This document shows, in pieces, positions 24,745 to 34,578 of a stretch of DNA of 64,000 nucleotides (the stretch's first letter is position 1; every line of letters begins with the position of its first letter). The stretch comes from Dicyema japonicum (lineage: Eukaryota > Dicyemida > Rhombozoa > Dicyemidae): NCBI GenBank assembly GCA_011109175.1, contig RDEW01000012.1, forward strand, positions 1,277,220 through 1,341,219, in the 5' to 3' direction. The notes below the pieces were generated by a model. It saw only the letters and a list, made by a program, of their open reading frames with translations. It had not been told where the DNA came from and ran no database searches. Both the position numbers and the translations under genes were made by a program.

Positions 24745-24930
24745 GGAAAAGAGTGGAGGAACAGACGATCAAACAGAAACTTCAACCAACTAGCCACTAA
24801 GCACCACATGGCCACCTCAGATCACGTTTACTACCAAACGAAGTGCCCCAAGGTTCGCCTTTGTCCCCTACTCTATTCAACCTTTTCCTTTACGACCTGC
24901 CAGCAGACATTGCCATGTGCTGGCAGCCAA
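24745..24930 (+). pseudogene. RT palm fragment (VPQGSPLSPTLFNLF)
   Basis: Reads 'WRNRRSNRNF', then after a shift 'LPNEVPQGSPLSPTLFNLFL', which is motif 4/5 of a jockey-like RT, followed by 'YDLPAD'. The catalytic 'YADD' is not present downstream. Immediately after it the sequence switches to another RT family's C-terminus. Confidence 0.75.
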
Positions 24931-25008
24931 TAAGGAGAGACTAATTTACCCCGTGATAAAGTCGTCCGTGGACTATGTGGAGTAGTCCAACTAAGTGAGC
25001 GTATCCTA

Positions 25009-25893
25009 ATGCGAATGCACGACACCCTGATAGCTGGGTCAAGTGTGTCTGCTAGGAAGCACGACATAATAACGACCGAGAAAACACGGGCAACCCACCT
25101 AGGCACCATCAGACCTTTTTTGTCTGCTAAGTGTGATGTTTATGATAATGGACTAGTAAATGTGAAGGCGTTGTCGAATTACAATATAATAATTTGATGG
25201 AAAAGATCAACTTAAAGAGCTTTCATAAGGTCCTCTTCAGAGCATTGGACAACCCACATGTCGACCTTAAGTCGTCGAAAAAATGGGTAAAATACGGTGA
25301 CAACTCACCTCGATCGAAGGCGATGTACAACGTATATGCAAGACCCAATCTTTCGGAGTCGATCAACAAATACATGTCCCCATTGTAAGTCAAGGAGCAT
25401 GTCGGTTGATCATTTAGCCACTCGGTGCGGATCCATGCTCTGCCACGACTATGTGTGGGGGCATAACGAGGTAGTAAGGAGTCTTCATCTTCTACTATGC
25501 AATAAGTATGGTATTCGTCACACCAGAAAGTTGCTAAGGTGCAATCTGTAGTAGAGAACACCAGGGTCCAAATTAAAGTAGACAGTGTTATTCGTACCTC
25601 GGTGCTAGTCAAGCACAAAAAACCGGACATTGTGGTACACGATAAGGAGTCTGGCCAAGTCCTTATCATAGAGGTTAAGATTACGTATCAAGACCGTTTG
25701 CAGACTGTTGAGGTAAGTATGAATTGCTTGCAAACAAGATGGAGCAGATGCTTGGTTGCAAAGTTCTTGTTATTCCAATAGTATTGACGTGGGAAGAAAT
25801 TACAACAAAATACCCAAGGGTCATCTGAAGCAGTTGGGGTAGATAGGAAGCTCCAGGCCTATCTACAGTGGAATCGTAGATTAATTTAATCAA
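25009..25893 (+). pseudogene. R2/CRE-like RT C-terminus with restriction-like endonuclease
   Basis: The plus strand, in three frames, gives 'MRMHDTLIAGSSVSARKHDI', a linker with 'FHKVLFRALDNPHVDLKSSK', a zinc knuckle C-x2-C...H...C ('CPHCKSRSMSVDHLATRCG'), 'HNEVVRSLHLLLCNKYGI', and then 'KPDIVVHD...LIIEVKITYQ'. The PD...EVK array with the CCHC knuckle is the signature of the PD-(D/E)xK endonuclease of R2, R4 and CRE-type retrotransposons, which nick the target for priming. The catalytic residues look intact in this copy, but frameshifts at about 25390 and 25545 and a stop after 'VEVSMN' disable the protein. 'VLVIPIVLTWEEITTKYPRV' follows. Confidence 0.75.
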
Positions 25894-25944
25894 TTAATTA
25901 AATGAAATTTATGTTGCTAATAGTTTTTCGATAAAATGATATTT

Positions 25945-26000
25945 TTTTGAATTAGATAAATTGTGAAATAAACAAATAAGGTTTACGAGGTCTCTCTGAA
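25945..26000. repeat. Short dispersed repeat, inverted relative to 19094-19140
   Basis: 'caaataaggtttacgagg' is the reverse complement of the left copy. It sits just before the right inverted RT copy. Confidence 0.6.
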
Positions 26001-26009
26001 TTTGTAAGT

Positions 26010-26890
26010 CTATTATTTTATGTTTACCGTTATAAAAAATAATTATTAAAATTTAATATTATTTTTTATATTAATAACTGTTAAACAATTATACGGTAAA
26101 TTTTAATCTTAAATTTCTGAATACACAGTAAAAAAGACGTGCGGGAAGCGGTCTGGCTGACGCAACGAATTGGAATTGCAGTTGTCCGCGGAAACGCTTA
26201 CTCCATAATGTCAGCACCTGCTCTTCCCCATAGTTAATAAATAATATTTTATTGTTAAAAAAATTTCTGAATATAATAAAAAAATTTCAAATTGAATTTT
26301 CTCCTTGATACAATAATTTTAAACAATTAATACCATAAATTTCGATCATAAATTTCTGAATATAATAAAACTCTTCTCAAATTGAGTTTTCTCCTTGAAA
26401 TATTTTGAAAACTAAACATTTCAAATTAATATATCATATATCATTTAAATAAAAAAACAAAAAATTGAATTCATGAGAAAGCTGAGAATGAAAGGAACAA
26501 ACTGAATAACCTCACCTATTAGGTAAAGAGTTAGAGCGAAGGGTGCCTTCATTTGTACTGAGCCTTTACAAAAAAAGGATGTGCTGGCCTCGAGAACCTA
26601 ACCGGGATAGTTCTGGAATAATTACTTTCTGGAATTTACAAATAAGAATGTTAATCGCTTAACCTTAAGTTGCACCGATGCTCATCGCCAATGCTACAGG
26701 AGATCAATCGAGCAGCGCTGAGGATGAACCAAGTCCTTTTCCGAGCATCAGATAATGATAAAATTTACCAAATGCTGAATTCTGTTAGGGATTGTATGGA
26801 GTAACTCGCCTAAGCTAGCGCATCTTCCTTAAGATGCACAACACTTGGTGGCCTGCCTAATGTGTCAGTGTACAATAAGATATATCGAAA
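26010..26890 (+). pseudogene. RT relic, right inverted copy
   Basis: Shares the AT-rich start ('tttatgtttaccgttataaa'), the GC-richer 'gacgtgcgggaagcggtctg' block and the RT middle part with 19141-20035 in opposite orientation. Here 'LRMNQVLFRASDNDKIYQML' runs directly into the C-terminal portion at 26890. Confidence 0.6.
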
Positions 26891-27620
26891 TGCCCGGGTC
26901 ACCAACCTAGGTACTAAAGAGCTTTTTTGTCTGCCAAATATAATGACGATGAGATTGGGATGAAAAGGTGTTGATCAAGTTACAGTAAGAAATCTTGATT
27001 CAAAAGATAACTATGAAAGACTTTCGATCAATCCTCTTCAAGGCGGTGGATAATGCGCATGATGTTGAGTCTTCATCAACGTGCTTAAAATACGGTAATA
27101 ATGCACCTCGGTATGATCCATTGTACCTACAATCAAGGTAAAGATCTGTTTTGGAGTGGATCGAAGATGTGTCATCATTGTAAATCAAGATGCACATCTG
27201 TCGTAATTTGCCTACTAAATGCGCGAGAACATTAGATAACATAATGAAGTTGTCAGATGCATAAGTACGAAATCAAAAATTCCAAAAAGTTACTGACAAA
27301 TGTTGAGAGTCTGTAGTAGAGAAAAACTGGGTTCTAATAAAGGTCGATAACAATATTCGAACATCTATTATTGTATTTTCGGACATCTATTCAATAAACC
27401 GGACAGTCTCAGGAGAGAATGTGATTATGGAAGTTGCCATTTAATCGCTATGTCGATAAAAAGTGTAATTGGGAAATTCTGACAAGCGAATTGTGCATAA
27501 TGCATAGATGAGAGGCCCTCATCATACCATGTGTAATGAGTGGAGATAATTGTCGCAAAAAACCACAAGAAATATTTAGACATTTAGAAGTTGATAGGTA
27601 TTTACGAGCCTATATGCAAA
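26890..27620 (+). pseudogene. R2/CRE-like RT C-terminus, decayed second copy
   Basis: Follows the segment order of 25081-25893: 'ARVTNLGTKELFCLPN', 'MCHHCKSRCTS' for the zinc knuckle, 'VLIKVDNNIRTSIIV', and 'ENVIMEVAI' where the active copy has 'VLIIEVKI'. The Pro-Asp of the endonuclease is no longer readable. About 700 bp of clear sequence similarity to the previous copy with many stops. Confidence 0.6.
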
Positions 27621-27689
27621 CTACTGTCTTACAAGGACTTTAAAGAGTATATTCCTAGAAAACCGGAGGTCAAGTCCATCTATGCCATC

Positions 27690-27857
27690 ATAGAATGGCA
27701 TTGGAAACATGAATACAAGGACTATCACGTCAACTTGTGATTTATTTTCAGAAAGAGAAGGGATCAACGAGAAGCGATATGGCTGAGACAAAAGATTGAA
27801 ATGGCCATACTCCGAGGGAACTCGTTCTCTATCAACGCAGCCGGCTTCCTCAACTAA
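27690..27857 (+). pseudogene. Retroelement C-terminal end (WLRQKIEMAILRGNS)
   Basis: One frame reads 'EAIWLRQKIEMAILRGNSFS' and 'INAAGFLN', then a stop at 27857. It corresponds to the end of the 61.6-kb copy ('ERISLAIVRGNSMAIQMP'), so the true stop of this element family is here. Only the last ~60 codons survive. Confidence 0.65.
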
Positions 27858-28144
27858 CATTTGCTTGTTTTGTTAAATAATTGTCATTAAAAAAATTAAG
27901 TAAATATGTCGCGAGCGCTGAGCGTGATGAAAGTTGATTTGACAGGTGCCAACATCTGTCATGTTTATTGAAAATTAATCAATACTTAAGTTTCGGAATA
28001 ATTTGTGCATTTTTATAAAAAAATCATTATTTTTACTAATAGAGATTAATCTTAGGTAATAATAATATTATGTGTAAAAGTACTTTATAAAAGATTTACA
28101 AATTCTTAATTTATTTATAAGCAAAAAAAACAAAACATTAGTTA

Positions 28145-28213
28145 GCTACCGCCCTCACTGCGTGGCTGTACCCTCTCAGAATTGCGAGCGAAATTCGCTC
28201 AAACAGCCAGCGG
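28145..28213 (+). repeat. Structured ~70-nt repeat, copy b
   Basis: 'ctcactgcgtggctgtaccc', 'gcgagcgaaattcgctc'. The outer stem here has C-G where copy d has T-A (CCGC/GCGG against CTGC/GCAG), a compensatory change. It lies about 190 bp upstream of the integrase relic. Upstream, 27860-28144 is AT-rich and empty. Confidence 0.55.
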
Positions 28214-28402
28214 CGTTCGCGGAGATCTCCAGTGCATGAGGTGATCCGGTTTCCAAAACGTCCGAAAAACTCTAGTGTAGAGGTGAGTAGGATCCGGAAT
28301 TTTCCATAGCAAGGGGAACAAAAATTTACACCAATTTTTGTTGGAATACCATAATTTTTGACAATAAAATCAAAAAACTAACACACTAATCACGTTGTTC
28401 TG

Positions 28403-29400
28403 ATGCCTAACAAAGTTACCATAAAAAATACTGAAGAGTACAACATAATAAAATCCATCCTCGAAGGACACGAACTGAATATATCAGCTGATCGGAAGTA
28501 TAGACAAGAAAAGAAGGCTGAAAACTTCGTTTTAATATACGAAAAGCTCTATCTTTAAGATTCTTTATATAATCACAGACTTGTTATTGCTCAACCAACA
28601 CAGAGTGATGCGAATAATGCAGAAGAGATCCACGACGCTAACCATTGTGGACACAATGCAATGGAATAATTGTGTCGAAAACGATTCTGTTTTGTTAAAG
28701 AGATGTCATTCGTCAGGTGGTAAGAGACTGCGATATATGCTAGTCTAAAGTGCCACTGAAACAATATGACGACGTAAGTCATATTTTCGCGGATGTACCG
28801 AATAAGAGATTTCAGATTGATCTGATTGACCTAAAAAAGCTATAAAATTATGTTATTTCCAAGTTTTGTAAATGATAATGATAATTTTTCTGAGTTATTA
28901 ACTGTCATTGACGTCTATTCGAGATATACCATCACAAGAAATCTTAGAAATAAAATTGGCATTGAAGTCGCTGAAAAATTAAACGACATTTTCATGGATG
29001 GTAGATATTCACATGATAAAATAGAGTGGATAAAACACAATCGAAAGCTGTGTTTTGTACAATTAGAAGCTCATTCATCCACGTAAATTGATTTTTTATT
29101 TTCTAGGCCTTAGTCCATTCAAAGATATCTTAGTATTCCTGGATTCCACACAGTTGTGGAATCATGTTCAGGAAAATCCAAAAAGTTTTAATACTGAAGA
29201 ATTGGAAGTTGTAGAAAATCCCGACATTTATAATAAAGGTTTTTATTGTTATTTATTAGTAAATGATGAGTATTAGTTTAACTTTGTGAGGGTGTATTTG
29301 CAGTCTTCAAATTATAGAAGAATGAATAGGAAGATGGGAGTGCATCGATCAAAATTGAGTTAGATGTTGGAGATATTGTATTCGATTTTTAATTACTTAA
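28403..29400 (+). pseudogene. DDE integrase relic (Ginger/Polinton-like)
   Basis: Begins 'MPNKVTIKNTEEYNIIKSIL'. A zinc-binding HHCC module follows in pieces ('H...HCGHNAM' and 'RQVVRDCDIC'), then 'NKRFQIDLIDLKK'. The integrase core is 'LLTVIDVYSRYTITRNLRNK' with 'IGIEVAEKLNDIFM'; the first catalytic Asp is in 'TVIDVYS'. Later segments ('KIELDVGDIVFDF') resemble the C-terminal beta domain. At least five stops or shifts interrupt it, so it is dead. This arrangement is shared by Ginger-type DNA transposons, Polintons and LTR elements. No RT lies beside it and I cannot place it further. Confidence 0.6.
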
Positions 29401-29643
29401 GGGTTCGTATTCAAAAAGATTATAGGACGAATCCTTTTCTTAGATTAAAAAAATTTGAACATCCGTATGGGAATCCATAACTGTTGTCGAGAGATTGTCT
29501 AACAATTTTGTCAAAGTCGAAAATAGTGCTGGGTCTATAAGAAAGTTCATTCACGAGCACTAAAAAAATTCAAGACGACTTGAAATAATAGTTAATTATC
29601 ACTTGTTAATCGCTAATAATTGGCCTTAGTTAACTTTGATGTA

Positions 29644-29864
29644 CAGTCGACACTCTCTATAGTAAACAAAAAATATTTTTTTAACGTTCACTATTCTTTA
29701 ATAGTGAACACCAAATTATTTACATGAATGATTTTATACATTTTTAAAAGTGGTATTCATTTTATAATTAATATATCATTACAATAACTAATTTTTGTTA
29801 TTGTGAAATGCATTAATATGGCATGTTCGCTATAGAGAGGGTTCATTATAGAGAGGGTTGACTG
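29644..29864. mobile_element. MITE with TA target duplication
   Basis: A 221-bp element with inverted ends: 'cagtcgacactctctatagt' at the left and 'attatagagagggttgactg' at the right, flanked by TA on both sides. The right end carries a second copy of the 'tatagagagggttcattata' motif. Ends beginning CAGTC with a TA duplication are typical of Tc1/mariner-pogo non-autonomous elements. No transposase inside. Confidence 0.8.
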
Positions 29865-29869
29865 TAATA

Positions 29870-30697
29870 GATTATTTTTGACAATGATTAACAGTGATAA
29901 ATCACGCTCAGCGCTCGCGACATGATACTATTAATTAGTTAGCCTCTACCTCACAAGCTTGTAATGGTCCAACAAACCTTCAAAAATCAATGTAAAAAGA
30001 GTTCTTTTGTTGCGAATTATCCTTGTAAGAAGCGTTCTTTTGTTGCTGAGGTCCATTCCAGTACAATTAGGATTACGTCCCCTCTATTTTTTCTATCAAG
30101 TGGGTGAGGTTATTTAGTTTAATTCGTCTTTTTGTGAAAGTGAAGTCATTGCCTTCCAGAAAGTTAGTTAGCTCCCATCAAATTATCATGTAAAAGGCTA
30201 GATGTCATCATGTGAGCAACAACTAGTTTTGAACAATTCCAAAAGTCTCTGATAGTCAACTGAGGGCCTCAACGGAAGAAAGAATTATCGAGAGGTAGTC
30301 AGAAGGCAAACAGATGCCCGATTCGTCCATGAAGAAACAATGCCCCGACAGAGTTAAGCTAATCCTCTTTGTCTCTCTGCGACCGTGCGTTGTGAGACAT
30401 CCACCATCGGGGTAGGCTATCTACAGCTTGTTCCAATTCAGCCTTCTATATAGCCATTGTCGATATGTGGTCATGTATAATTGTTCTCCGATTTTCAGTG
30501 AAGCATTCAATTGAAGCTAGTGAAATAGATATCGTTAATAAGAAAGGTAGAAGGTGAGAGCATTTCTAGTGAAATTACCCAAACAGCCCAATAAAGTATA
30601 ACATCAATAAAAATAGTCATCTGATAATCTCCAAAAAAGCCAACTAATAGCCATCCATTATAAGAAACAACACAAAAATACTCATTAATAAAAATTA
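29870..30697. other. Unassigned stretch 3' of the TMBIM gene
   Basis: Contains 'gtgggtgaggttatttagtt' near 30110, similar to part of the inverted RT at 19525, so a heavily decayed RT is possible. A hydrophobic minus-strand frame at 30507-30701 has no recognisable family. Confidence 0.35.
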
Positions 30698-31547
30698 TCA
30701 ATTATTATTAAATAAGCTAAGAAGATGAAGGAATAAGTTGACAAAATCACAGTACAAATTCAATGTCGCCCACACATAGTCCTCAGGCGAAATCGTATAC
30801 TTCCTCTGTCCGTCCATCAACATTTGCGTATCAATCACAATATACTACATTCAGTCTCTACCAAACCCAACAGAACACCAGGGCTGACAGACAGGAGTAG
30901 ACCCTGTGGAGTACTGGCACATTAGAAAAGGAAGATAACAATCCGAATACAAACAAAACTAAAATGGCACAGAAGGCCGCACCAGCCGTTTTCGTAAAGT
31001 CGATCTAAAATCAGTCATAACTCACCTTCGTCTGAAAACTGAACAAAGTAAGCCCAATAGACACAACCGTAGTCACTCCCAGAGCCATAAGCACAGCTGG
31101 AATAGAATAGAAACTACAATAACCCCAATTTTACCAAGTTATGGCTCCCATGTAGTTAGAGAAGAAAAACGTCTAAATAAACACAGAAAAAACGAATAAG
31201 GACAAGAAAATATAGTTTTGGGGCACTTTCCGAGTATAAGACGAGAAACAGATGGTCACAAAAAACATCACAATTATCATGAAACTAAGTTTATGCTGGG
31301 GAATACATGTTTGTGATCATAAACCACTCGTGGGTTCGTATGTAGTCTCGGATTCTCATCTCTAATGGTTAGTTGGCTATTAATACGTGAATGTAAAAAG
31401 ACAAGTTATCCCGACTGAGTATAATAATTGAATTGATAGTAATGAGTACACTTTTCTAATAATCCTAATTTTAAAATGATTTGATTACCTCTCGTACTGA
31501 TTTGTCACTAAAATTGCAAACACGTCGTTCAAAGAGATGTAACTCAT
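30698..31547 (-). CDS. TMBIM/Lifeguard (BAX inhibitor-1 family) membrane protein
   Basis: Multi-pass (7-TM) protein of Golgi/ER membranes; family members modulate calcium leak and apoptosis. Eight exons: 31489-31547, 31387-31464, 31307-31361, 31194-31284, 31135-31172, 31026-31113, 30867-31004, 30698-30844, separated by GT...AG introns of 24, ~25, 22, 21, 21, 21 and 22 nt. Spliced, it gives 'IIRKVYSLLSIQLL', 'IRDYIRTHEWF', 'YTRKVPQNYIFLSLF', 'PAVLMALGVTTVVSIGLTLF', 'QTKIDFTKTAG', and the family C-terminus 'YIVIDTQMLMDGQRKYTIS', 'PEDYVWATLNLYCDFVN'. About 230 residues, near normal for the family without its Pro-rich N-terminus. Six joins are exactly in frame; exon 2 to 3 is off by one base, possibly a sequence error in the T5 run. 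Start chosen as the first ATG in frame with exon 2. Confidence 0.85.
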
Positions 31548-31613
31548 TCAACTAAAAATCTCTAAAATTCAATAAATTTAAATATTTTAAATTTTATTTA
31601 AAAAAATAAATTA

Positions 31614-32207
31614 TTAAAAACATAATATAAAAGAATATCTATGGACATCTTTTTGAGATTGCTCTCTCTCAAGCAATGTGAGTACTGAAATGTCTATGTT
31701 GATGTTATCGTACTCATCGATATACGTGAAAACTAGATTTTGCATGTCTGGGGATGCACGACGCTGTAGTTGCGCTCATACGATGGTGTGATAGTAAAGG
31801 GTATAAGATCATACCTGAGAAGTGCGGTTTGTTAGTTTTAGCTATTTTAAGGGATTTTTAATCTAATTCCTGGAATAGCATTCTATAGTTTCCTGTAGCG
31901 GTCACAAATGGATGAGCAACCTTAGGGTTACTTTCAGTCCCAAGTGAAGTTTCCTGGAATGCGCTGTCCTCGTTGAGATGAAGGTTGTGCAGTGTTTTTG
32001 AGCAGTGGATGGCTAAACAATAAAATTTAAAAATAAATTGATGACTTAATAAATCTCTGTAACATGAGTTCATGAGTAACTTATGTTCACATGTAGCTTA
32101 CTTATTTTTTATTTGCTGCCAAATGTAACTTGAAAAGTCTAAAAGGTCACGGTAATAAAAAGTTTTCAAAATATCAAGACTATCTTGATTGGTGGGATGT
32201 TTACGAT
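31614..32207 (-). CDS. Unrecognised multi-exon gene
   Basis: Upstream of the TMBIM gene on the same strand, ending 66 bp before its start. An exon after an acceptor at 32207 reads 'RKHPTNQDSLDILKTFYYRD' and 'LLDFSSYIWQQIKN'. A 45-nt intron (32057-32101, gtaag...acag) joins it in frame to 'KDLLSHQFIFKFYCLAIHCS' and on to 'PFVTATGNYRMLFQELD', stop TAA at 31858. The same frame continues past that stop ('KSLKIAKTNKPHFSAQL') and, across a 40-nt intron (31775-31814), to 'PDMQNLVFTYIDEYDNINID' and a stop at 31614. The TAA is either the true end, an error, or a disabling mutation. No domain recognised; 5' exons are probably missing. Confidence 0.5.
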
Positions 32208-32389
32208 CTGAAAATCAAAAAATCAAATTTAAACATCTTTGGTAGTTCATAAAATTCTGTGATTTAAATTTTTTGAGCAAGAAAATTTTAATTAACTAAA
32301 ATAATTAGTCAAATAGTGCTCACCGACAAAATCAAGGTGCGTTGCCTTTTACGATTCGAAGACAATATAGAATCAATTAGAGGCCCAAT

Positions 32390-32452
32390 GGCAGCGACCC
32401 TGATTTTGTGACTATTCCCTCTTAGGATTGCGAGAAAGATTCGTTCAAATTA
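32390..32452 (+). repeat. Structured ~70-nt repeat, copy c
   Basis: The most diverged of the four copies ('ctattccctcttaggattgc', 'gagaaagattcgttc'). The outer stem is lost but the hairpin GA(A)..TTC can still form. The rest of 32210-32985 shows nothing else. Confidence 0.4.
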
Positions 32453-32987
32453 CTTTCATTACTCCGATTCTTTAAACACGACATTGTCTTACATGTGAGC
32501 GCTTCCACGTATGTGGCTGAGCACTGGATTACGTTCATTGATGCATATTGCTTATCCTTAATATAATACTAAAATTGTTTTATTTATTGAGGTACTTGCA
32601 ATTTTAACAAATTTTAAGGCAATTCAGCGAGATATATAAAAATTGTAATCAAAAAGAGGCATCTCTGGATAAAACCGAGAAAAAAATTATTGGATAATCT
32701 TGAAAAAATGATTGATCACAATTGTCAGCGTTGTGGAGATTTAGTGTAATATAGCCGTTGTGATAGGCTCGAAAATTATTCAATACACTTCAATAAGATT
32801 ACGGTGTTTATCAGATTGACTATGTGGCTAAAACGTTGTTCTAATAATTTATCTGTAGACTACAAATAGACTTTCTTTGCTCTCACCAATGATGACCTCG
32901 CCACGACCCGGAGCAAGTTGAGCTTTTTCTGAAATTTTTAGAACATATACGAAACATGTTTCGAGAATAATAATAATAAAAATAATA

Positions 32988-33302
32988 AAGCCTTTTCACG
33001 AGAGCCATAGTATTTATAGCTCCGCATAGGCAGGACACACTTTATTTAAGTAAAGAACAGTTAATTTTAACTAATCGTAGAACCAAGGACTTCTTTTTTT
33101 TCTTTTTCTTGTGTGAGTGTCCTTTCTAGACAATCCAGTTCCGCAGTGAGTATTCACTGATGACGGCGTCACTCGTCAAACCCTTTAAGTACGACACTGT
33201 GAATTCCCAGGCGGTCACCCAGCCAAGTACTAACACAGCCTATAACCGCTTAACTTCCGTGGTCGGCTGAGAACGGGTGCTTACGGCCAAGTATAATCGT
33301 AC
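32988..33302 (-). mobile_element. SINE with 5S rRNA-derived head
   Basis: Head (33188-33302) is 5S-like; body holds 'gacgagtgacgccgtcatca' and 'cactgcggaactggattgtc'; the tail 'gctataaatactatggctct' ends in an ATT-type microsatellite (32968-32990). Imperfect flanking repeats 'cgagaat' (32962 and 33303) look like a target-site duplication. The body and tail are shared with tRNA-headed copies at 42833 and 56811. Confidence 0.8.
33188..33302 (-). rRNA. 5S rRNA-like sequence (SINE head)
   Basis: About 115 nt. The minus strand reads 'GTACGA' at the 5' end and 'TCGTAC' at the 3' end, which pair as helix I. In between are 'CGGAAGTTAAGCGG' (box A region) and 'GTTAGTACTTGGCTGGGTGA' plus 'CCGCCTGGGAATTC' (box C region), close to eukaryotic 5S. 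Because it is fused directly to the SINE body it is best read as a 5S-derived promoter head, not a ribosomal 5S gene. Confidence 0.75.
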
Positions 33303-33624
33303 CGAGAATGATAAACAGAAAAAACGATAAACATAGAAAAAATGCAAAATTCTGACCTCAGAGTATTTACTGATTGTCTAAAAAGTACTCCAACTGATCA
33401 CATCAATTGCCTCCACACATACTCGTGGCAGAGCATAGATCCACATCGAGTGGCTTTTTTAGTGTAATATGCCGGTATCTACGAAAACACGGTCCCTGTC
33501 TCACAAAGTAATCTTACATTGAAAAAATAAATTGATGACTTAAAATTTAAAAATAAATTGATCACTTCGTTAGAAGTCGACAGAAGTTTTGACGAGGATC
33601 TAAAGCTCGTGAACAAACATATGA

Positions 33625-33715
33625 GAAGTTGGGACGACCTGGACGAGCTGAGGAAACTGTCTTACGATCGAGGAGGTTGAAAGAGGTTGGTTCGGTGGAT
33701 TGTTTTGAATGCTAT
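33625..33715 (+). pseudogene. LINE C-terminal relic (WDDLDELRKLSYDRGG)
   Basis: 'HMRSWDDLDELRKLSYDRGG' resembles the last residues of many jockey-like RT proteins ('DL.EL..DR..W'). A stop replaces the terminal Trp. The same end occurs at 63265 (plus) and near 59960 (minus). It is followed at 33740 by an inverted relic of the macrosatellite unit. Confidence 0.5.
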
Positions 33716-34578
33716 CGAGTGAAATTATAATTATTATGATTTTACGAATGTTGCTTATAATAATATAGATTGTGTAAAGCATTATTTTAAGTAATCCATT
33801 TTGTATTTTATTGATAATGAGAATCAGTTTGTAAGATCGTCTAAAAAGCAAGAAAAGTAAGTTACAACATTACTAATATAGAAAAACTTTATATTTAAAA
33901 ATCTTCTTGTCCAAAAGTTTCCTAATGATAGGGCGAAAATAGTTTTTGTATGTAACTTTAATGGGTAATTGTTAAGCTTATGTAAATTTTAAGAACTTAA
34001 TTATTTTAGGAGTCTGAACTCAAATAAAAAGTGAGGAATTCACTAGTAAACAAGATCATCAAAGTGTGTCGTATATAATTATCTTTATATGAATATTATG
34101 TTTCGAATAATAATAGTAGAATTTTTAGATATATTGTTCAAAAATAAGTGAATAATGCTGTTCCTCTGAATTGTACTAAATAGAAGATTAGTAGATTCTT
34201 CGTATGTAGCCTCTTCGTTTTGTATTTTATGAGGCGATAGCTATGTTTCCACTGTTTCCATTAATTCTGTTTAGTATTAGGAAGCAAGAACAAGTTTTTT
34301 ATCGATGCTATCTTCAATTCAGCCATATGACCGCGAATTTTGCATGAGGACTTCCAACGGTTCCAATTAGATATGAAATCGGAAGCTTCAAATCCGACAG
34401 CAATAACTCCGTTATTGCGGCTTGTCTTGAACTTTTTATATATCGGTTAAGACATCAAGACGATATTGTTATTGCTTCATATGATCCAGCAAAAACATAT
34501 TGACAAAATATCTTTTGTATGGACCAAAATCTAAAGTTAATCAATAATGGTTTAACTAGTAACCATCTTTAATTTAAA

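Noticed and set aside
25223-25669. 148-codon minus-strand frame
   Set aside because: The opposite strand reads as an R2/CRE-like RT C-terminus with zinc knuckle and endonuclease motifs; this frame has no domain.
30507-30701. Hydrophobic minus-strand frame just after the TMBIM stop
   Set aside because: No family match, AT-rich composition makes hydrophobic runs likely, and it overlaps the end of a well supported gene.
33188-33302. Functional 5S rRNA gene
   Set aside because: The sequence is fused to a SINE body with an insertion-type tail, so it is a derived SINE head; real 5S genes are usually tandem arrays.
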